Shown: positions 59,381 to 64,000 of the stretch, piece by piece
How positions within the stretch are numbered: the stretch's first letter is position 1
Layout: the number at the start of each line of letters is the position of its first letter
Assembly (NCBI GenBank): GCA_018873225.1
Contig: JAEILZ010000006.1
Coordinates: 992,001-1,056,000 of the forward strand
DNA: 64,000 bases
Direction of reading: 5' to 3'
DNA from: [Phialemoniopsis] sp. UDSM-2020
Lineage: Eukaryota; Ascomycota; Sordariomycetes; Thyridiales; Thyridiaceae
Notes under the pieces: generated by a model
What the model was told of the DNA's origin: nothing
Database searches by the model: none
The model's input: the letters and a program-made list of their open reading frames with translations, nothing else
Made by a program: the position numbers and the translations under genes

Positions 59381-60608
59381 ATGGTGTTTGATATCTTCGC
59401 CAAAGCCTTATCGTACGTCACCTGGCCCATGACCACTACCCCGCCGTCGCATCTGGTCTATGAGATGTGCGCGGGACACCCGGTAAACGCTCTTTGATTG
59501 CTTACACGAACACAGCTCCGTCGCCTCCTTTCTCTTCCCTCTCTTCGCCTCCTACAAGGCTCTCAAGACTTCCGACCCGGCAGAACTGACGCCATGGCTC
59601 ATGTACTGGGTTGTTCTGGCCTGTGCGCTGCTCGTCGAGAGCTGGTTTGAATGGATCTTGGTCTGGTACGTCGTTTGGTCGCAAACGCCCAACTTGGACT
59701 TCCGAGGCATCGCGACACTCTTTCACGAATCGCACTAACATCATTGTAATAGGATCCCATTTTACGCTTACCTCCGCCTCCTGTTCCTCCTCTATCTCGT
59801 CCTACCGCAGACTCAGGGCGCCCGCATCATCTACCAAACCTACATCCACCCGTGGCTCCAGGACAATGAGTCGCAGATTGAGGACTTCATTGCCTCGGCC
59901 CACGACCGCCTCAAGGCCGCCGGCATCGCCTACCTCAAGCGTGCTATCGAACTCTTTAAGACCAACGTCCTCGGCATGCCCCCGAGCGAGCCCCAACAGC
60001 AGCAGACCAGTGCCTCGGCCGCGCCCCAGAGCTACACACAGTCCCTGCTCGCTCGCTTCAGCCTGCCCAGCGCGCGTTGGCCTTCGGCCGACGCCGGCAC
60101 TGCGGGCAACGATTTCTACAGCCTGCTTGCCGGCGCCGTGAGCGCCGCTACCAATGCGGCCGCGAGCAGCACCAGGTCCGCGCCGGCGACGACGCGCGGC
60201 GACGCCGTGTCGGCCTCGGGCACGCTGATCCCGCCCACCGTCCGCGACTCGGAGCGCATGTCCTTCATCGCGACGCAGCGCGAGCGCCTCGCCACGCTGC
60301 TGTCGGCCCTCGACCGCGAGGCGGCGCAGCTCGAGAGCCAGGAGCAGCAGCGGGGCGCCAGCATGAGCCTCGATAGGGAAGCTACTGTCACGGGCGGCGA
60401 CGCGATGCACCACCGGAGACTCAGCGCGCAGAGCGGCCTGAGCAAGAGCCGTAGCGAGGTCGACTTTGAGAAGATCGAGGCCGAGAGCGGCACCGAGGAC
60501 CTGGACGAGAGCGCCCGGCCTACACCTTCGGCTTCGGGCGGCGGCTCGTGGATGCCTTGGGGCTGGGGAGGTGGCGCCGGCACGCCGGAGAAGAATAAGG
60601 ATGATTAG
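59381..60608 (+). CDS. TB2/DP1/HVA22 (REEP-like) ER membrane-shaping protein
   Basis: Three exons (59381-59412, 59516-59665, 59753-60608) with introns of 103 and 87 nt give 345 aa. The N-terminal ~95 residues carry the TB2/DP1/HVA22 signature: hydrophobic hairpins around SVASFLFPLFASYKAL, TPWLMYWVVLACALLVESWFEW and IPFYAYLRLLFLLYLVLPQTQGA, then the TYIHPWLQDNE motif. Yeast Yop1 and animal REEPs with this domain curve tubular ER membranes. Unlike Yop1 (~180 aa), this protein has a ~220-residue Ser/Ala-rich C-terminal extension ending in GWGGGAGTPEKNKDD, a layout of the longer fungal paralogue. The first exon codes only ten residues and is anchored by the ATG at 59381 and a GTACGT donor. Confidence 0.88.
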
Positions 60609-61024
60609 ATACTGGCGCACATGGAATTCTGTTACTATCGGCGTTGGACGGTATGGGATAGGGTCTGCACTCATTTGGAATATCAACGGCTGGAGTATCG
60701 ATAGACGCGGGTCAAGAATCGACCTCGGCCATCACTGACAAACACATCTGCTTTCGAGATCTTGCGTCTGAAAATGTGACAATGAACTCCGTGCAGTGTA
60801 GAATGTGCCTGATTTCTTATGTGACCCTATATAATATACAACCGAAACTACTGTGAATATCTAGACCATCTATGACATATGACTGACCTGTGCAAATGTG
60901 CAACGCTCATTATATAATAATCGTACACCCTCAATATGCCCAAAAAGCTTCCCAGCCATGGAGGCAACTCCCTCAAATCATCCGACATGGGTATCGATCC
61001 TCGCTAACCTTCCAGCTATGATGA
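60609..61024. other. Convergent 3' spacer
   Basis: 3' UTRs of the DP1-like gene and MGM101; AT-rich, no gene seen. Confidence 0.5.
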
Positions 61025-61957
61025 TTAGAACCCTCCACCCTTGGAAAGCTTGTAAGGGTAAGCGACCTCGCCGTCCTTGCGGATCCAGATCTGGCGCTTC
61101 TTCTTGTTGACGATGTGCTCGACCCAGACCTCGCGGGCGTGCTGCTTCTTGAACTCGCGAATGAAGCGCGGATCCCACAGCTCCGAGGCGATGCCCAGGT
61201 CCTTGCAGCACCGCAGCAGCGCGTTCGACTTGCAGCCCTCGCCGGCCGTCGGGATCGACTCGTCGGAGAAGTATTGGCACTCGCCGCGCGCCTGAGCGAT
61301 GTATCTGTTGGGGAACAAGATTAGCTGGGGAGCCATGCATGCGAAGGAAGTAAGAAAGCTTTACCGTCCGTGTACGATCAGGGCATACTCCCTCGTCACG
61401 ACCTTCTCGCCGACCGTCAGCTCGCCCCTGGGCGCGAGGCCCCAGCCGCCGGGGCCAAAGGCCTGGTTCAGGATGCGCCGGTACTTGATCTCGGGCAGGT
61501 AGATGATGCCGTCGGGCTTGACCTCGACGTCCTCCATGTCGAGCGGGCTCATCAGTATCGCCGCCGTCTCGGGGCTGAAGGGCGTCGTCGACAGGCCGTG
61601 GAAGGACTGGCTCCAGTCGATGCCGTTGCCATTGTTGCTGCCGGCGTCCGGGGAGGGCGTCGCCGAGGGCTCGGGCACGGGGGCGAAGACGGAGGAGGGA
61701 GACTCGGCGGCCGCGGCGGGGGGGATGGCGGGCTGCTGGTCGAAGACGTCGCTTCGTGTGGGCTTGCTGGGGTTGGTCTTGTCCACCGGCTGGCGGGTGG
61801 CGGGTGACGACGAGGAGAAGGCGGCGCCGGCGCGACGAGGCTGGGCCTTGGCCTTCGGGGCGGGGGCTGGGTAGCTGGAGGTCGAGGCGGAGCGGAGGGC
61901 CGTCCGTGAGACCGACCGGAGGGGCCTGAGGGCGTGCGGTAATCTAGAGGGTATCAT
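61025..61957 (-). CDS. MGM101: Mitochondrial genome maintenance protein Mgm101
   Basis: Two exons, 61365-61957 and 61025-61304, joined over a 60-nt intron, give 290 aa. The N-terminal ~50 residues are Arg/Ser/Ala-rich without acidic residues, a mitochondrial presequence. A Pro/Ala/Ser linker follows to ~115. The conserved Mgm101 core runs from [20 protein letters not shown] through [52 protein letters not shown] and [21 protein letters not shown] to [17 protein letters not shown]. Mgm101 is a Rad52-like single-strand annealing protein of mitochondrial nucleoids needed for mtDNA repair and maintenance. The core is complete and of usual length. Confidence 0.95.
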
Positions 61958-62231
61958 ATTACCTTGCGACGAGGTGTGACGTGGTGGTATTTCGAGGCTT
62001 GAATTTGTATTTCAAAAGCAGATGGGGAAGTTTTTAGTACATGGAGAATTGGCATGGGCGAAACCTCGAAGAAGCTTGGACCACACTGATCAGGCACCAG
62101 AAAAGTCAATGAGATCATGAGCAACAGAGTCAGAAATATTGTCTCTCGAATGATCGAGCAGAGATGTTGCAGGACCTAATTATGAGTACATATAGTTTTA
62201 CACAGAAGCAACCAATAGACCCTATTTTGGT

Positions 62232-62818
62232 TTACTTGGCCTTCTTCTCATCGACATCCTTCATGGCTGTCCTCTGGTCGTTATTATGCTGCTTCCAGCA
62301 CTCGCGAAATGCCTCCATCTGTGAGCCGAATCACCACGTTTTAGCCTCGCTGTCACTCAAGGTTGAAGAGGAAGAGCGGGACAGACCTCTTCTTTGCATG
62401 CTCTCCAGTCCTTCTTTTCGTAATAGCAGTCTGTCAATCTAGTATTCTCGTCTGCACGAGACAGGAAGCAATTGCGACATGTTAGCTCTCATGCATGCAT
62501 GGTTATTCGCGGCTGCTTTCGGCCATCAAGTGCTTGTTCGAGGCTCCTTCTTAGCTGAAAGGTAGGGCGGTCGTACCTGCGCAGCCAGTGCTGAAGATCC
62601 GCTTGTCCCTGCATTAAATTTCAGTAAGCGATTCGCTACTTTAGTTGGGGGGCCCTTCTGTTGGGGGAAAGACCGAGGTCAAATGGCGTGCGCATGTTGA
62701 CTCAACGCCGGGCTCGTCCACCACCTCGGCCAGAGAGTAAAGCAATTACTTACCATTCATCCGGCTCATCATCACCGGCCTGAGCCGCTTGCGCAGATTT
62801 GTTCTCCGATTTTGACAT
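62232..62818 (-). CDS. COA4: Cytochrome c oxidase assembly factor Coa4 (twin CX9C)
   Basis: Four short exons (62754-62818, 62577-62608, 62387-62451, 62232-62318) with introns of 145, 125 and 68 nt give 82 aa. The CHCH signature is perfect: Cys31-x9-Cys41 and Cys51-x9-Cys61. The surrounding residues fit Coa4/CHCHD8: DEWDKRIFSTGC, DENTRLTDCYYEKKDWRAC and EEMEAFRECW. Proteins with this motif are imported through Mia40 into the intermembrane space; Coa4 supports cytochrome oxidase assembly. The third intron has a GTCTGT donor, chosen because it joins both CX9C helices in phase 0. The gene is easily missed because no exon exceeds 90 nt. It is divergent from BPL1. Confidence 0.88.
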
Positions 62819-62979
62819 CTTTCTCGTTGCTGTGCAAGATGTGTTTGTAGGTCGAAAGGTCAAGGTTCTCAAAGTGTCCCCGGATTTCCGAGTGGTGCGA
62901 CTTTTCTCTGGTCCGCAATCGAGTCGACGGCCGCTCACACCGAACCTCCGAACCTGTTCGGTCCCCCGGAACCACAACA
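62819..62979. promoter_or_regulatory. 161-bp bidirectional promoter, COA4 / BPL1
   Basis: Only 161 bp separate the two start codons, so both leaders and core promoters must fit here. No TATA box is obvious, as is usual for housekeeping genes. Confidence 0.6.
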
Positions 62980-64000
62980 ATGGCTCCTCTCAAGATGAAT
63001 GTACTGGTGTACACCGGTAAGCATGCTAAATCTATCTCAAATTGGATATCTATCATCTAAACATGTCTCCCTAGGTCCGGGCACATCCAGTGAGTCAGTC
63101 AAGCACTGTCTCTTCTCACTGCGCCAAATCCTCACCCCCACATACGCCGTGAACCCTGTCGGCGAGAACCACCTGCTCAAGGAGCCCTGGGCTGCTACAT
63201 GCGCCCTGCTGGTCTTCCCTGGCGGTGCCGACTTGGGCTACTGCCGAGTTCTGAATGGCGCTGGTAACCGGGCCATTACCCAGTACATCCGTGCTGGTGG
63301 GCGATACTTTGGTTTCTGCGCCGGGAGCTACTACGGCAGCAAGCGGTGCGAGTTTGAGGTCGGCAACAAGTCCCTGGAAGTGGTTGGCAGTAGGGAGCTG
63401 GCCTTCTTCCCGGGGACATGCCGAGGCGGTGCCTTTAAGGGGTTCCAGTACCACAGCGAGAAAGGCGCCAAGGCGGTCCGGCTCGCTGTATCTAAACAGC
63501 TCGAGGGCGCAGGTCGCCTACCGCCGTCGCTGCGCTGCTACCACAATGGCGGCGGTGTATTCGTGGACGCGGCTCAGTTTGAAGCCCGGGGTATCAAGGT
63601 TCTGGCCTCATATGCCGACGATCTCGACGTTGACGGTGGAGATGGCAAGGCCGCCATCGTCTATTGCACAGTTGGCAAAGGAGCAGCAATTTTGACGGGA
63701 CCTCATATCGAGTATGCCCCTCAAAGATGACTTGGTGGTTACAAGGACGTGTTGCTAATCCTTTCCCAGATTTGCCTCGACCAACCTGACCCCGCAGCCG
63801 GACATTCCGGCCTACGGAGATCTGTTGCGGGCCGTCAAGGAAGACGACGAGTACAGAGAAGAGCTTCTGAGGCAATGCTTATCGTCACTTGGCCTCACGG
63901 TGAACGAAGTGACGCGGCCCGTGCCTGCGCTCACACCTCTGCACGTCACTTGCCTGTATCCCGACCAAGCCGCCGAGCTTTGGCATTCCTGGCAAGACAT
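62980..64000 (+). CDS. BPL1: Biotin-protein ligase, 5' part (runs off window end)
   Basis: Exons 62980-63016, 63075-63711 and 63770 to beyond 64000; introns are 58 nt each. The visible ~300 residues begin MAPLKMNVLVYTGPGTSSESVKHCL and match the N-terminal class-I-glutamine-amidotransferase-like domain of eukaryotic Bpl1. Hallmarks are ALLVFPGGADLGYCR, GRYFGFCAGSYYG, a CYHNGGGVFVDA segment, AAILTGPHIEFASTNLTP (restored by the second splice) and LLRAVKEDDEYREELL. The ligase and its C-terminal cap lie outside the window. The enzyme attaches biotin to acetyl-CoA and pyruvate carboxylases through biotinyl-AMP. Incomplete at the 3' end. Confidence 0.93.

Noticed and set aside
1..64000. CRISPR arrays, prophage, rRNA and intact transposons
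   Set aside because: No regularly spaced repeats, transposase or reverse transcriptase frames, terminal repeats or rRNA-like sequence were seen; bacterial systems are not expected in this fungal DNA.

Overview
The window is nuclear DNA of a filamentous ascomycete, most likely a sordariomycete. The genes carry short spliceosomal introns (mostly 51-145 nt, GT-AG, often with a CTRAC-type branch site just before the acceptor), third codon positions are rich in C/G, and many products are fungal. They include a class II peroxidase, a Zn2Cys6 regulator, a GCR1_C-domain protein, a Pex24-type peroxin, Mgm101 and fungal-type biotin-protein ligase. The species cannot be fixed from the sequence alone. 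I see no tRNA, rRNA, CRISPR array, intact transposon or prophage-like element. Exon-intron models were built by hand from splice sites and reading frame; exon coordinates are given in each entry.

Left part (1-30.5 kb). A secreted class II haem peroxidase (+) and a secreted tyrosinase-like copper oxidase (-) converge. They are followed by an intronless protein with a NYN/PIN-like domain and CCCH zinc fingers, a small coiled-coil protein, and a GCR1_C DNA-binding protein. Next come a 904-residue GH55 beta-1,3-glucanase with a mucin-like N-terminal extension, a basic Ser/Pro-rich protein behind a long gene-free leader, and a small secreted amphipathic protein. A Cys-rich protein of unknown function and a membrane-associated alpha/beta-hydrolase-like protein whose nucleophile Ser is Asn close this part. 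Several spacers exceed 3 kb.

Middle (30.5-43 kb). A 4.7 kb gene-poor spacer precedes a five-exon, 1250-residue nuclear-looking protein and a Pex24/dysferlin-domain peroxin.

Accessory block (42.9-54.9 kb). Two small secreted Cys-containing proteins, a secreted GMC oxidoreductase, an FMO-type monooxygenase, an intracellular GH36 alpha-galactosidase and a Zn2Cys6 regulator lie close together. The FMO and galactosidase share one divergent promoter region, which contains a perfect CGG-N6-CCG site. The galactosidase and the regulator converge with 27 bp between stop codons. This is the best candidate for a small co-regulated module, though its function is inferred from family membership only.

Right part (55.3-64 kb). 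A membrane protein with a CxCG motif and a tiny three-helix membrane protein sit in tandem. A REEP/DP1-like ER-shaping protein follows. Then come three housekeeping genes, two of them with mitochondrial roles: MGM101 (mtDNA maintenance), COA4 (twin CX9C, cytochrome oxidase assembly) and BPL1 (biotin-protein ligase, cut by the window end). COA4 and BPL1 are divergent from a 161 bp promoter.
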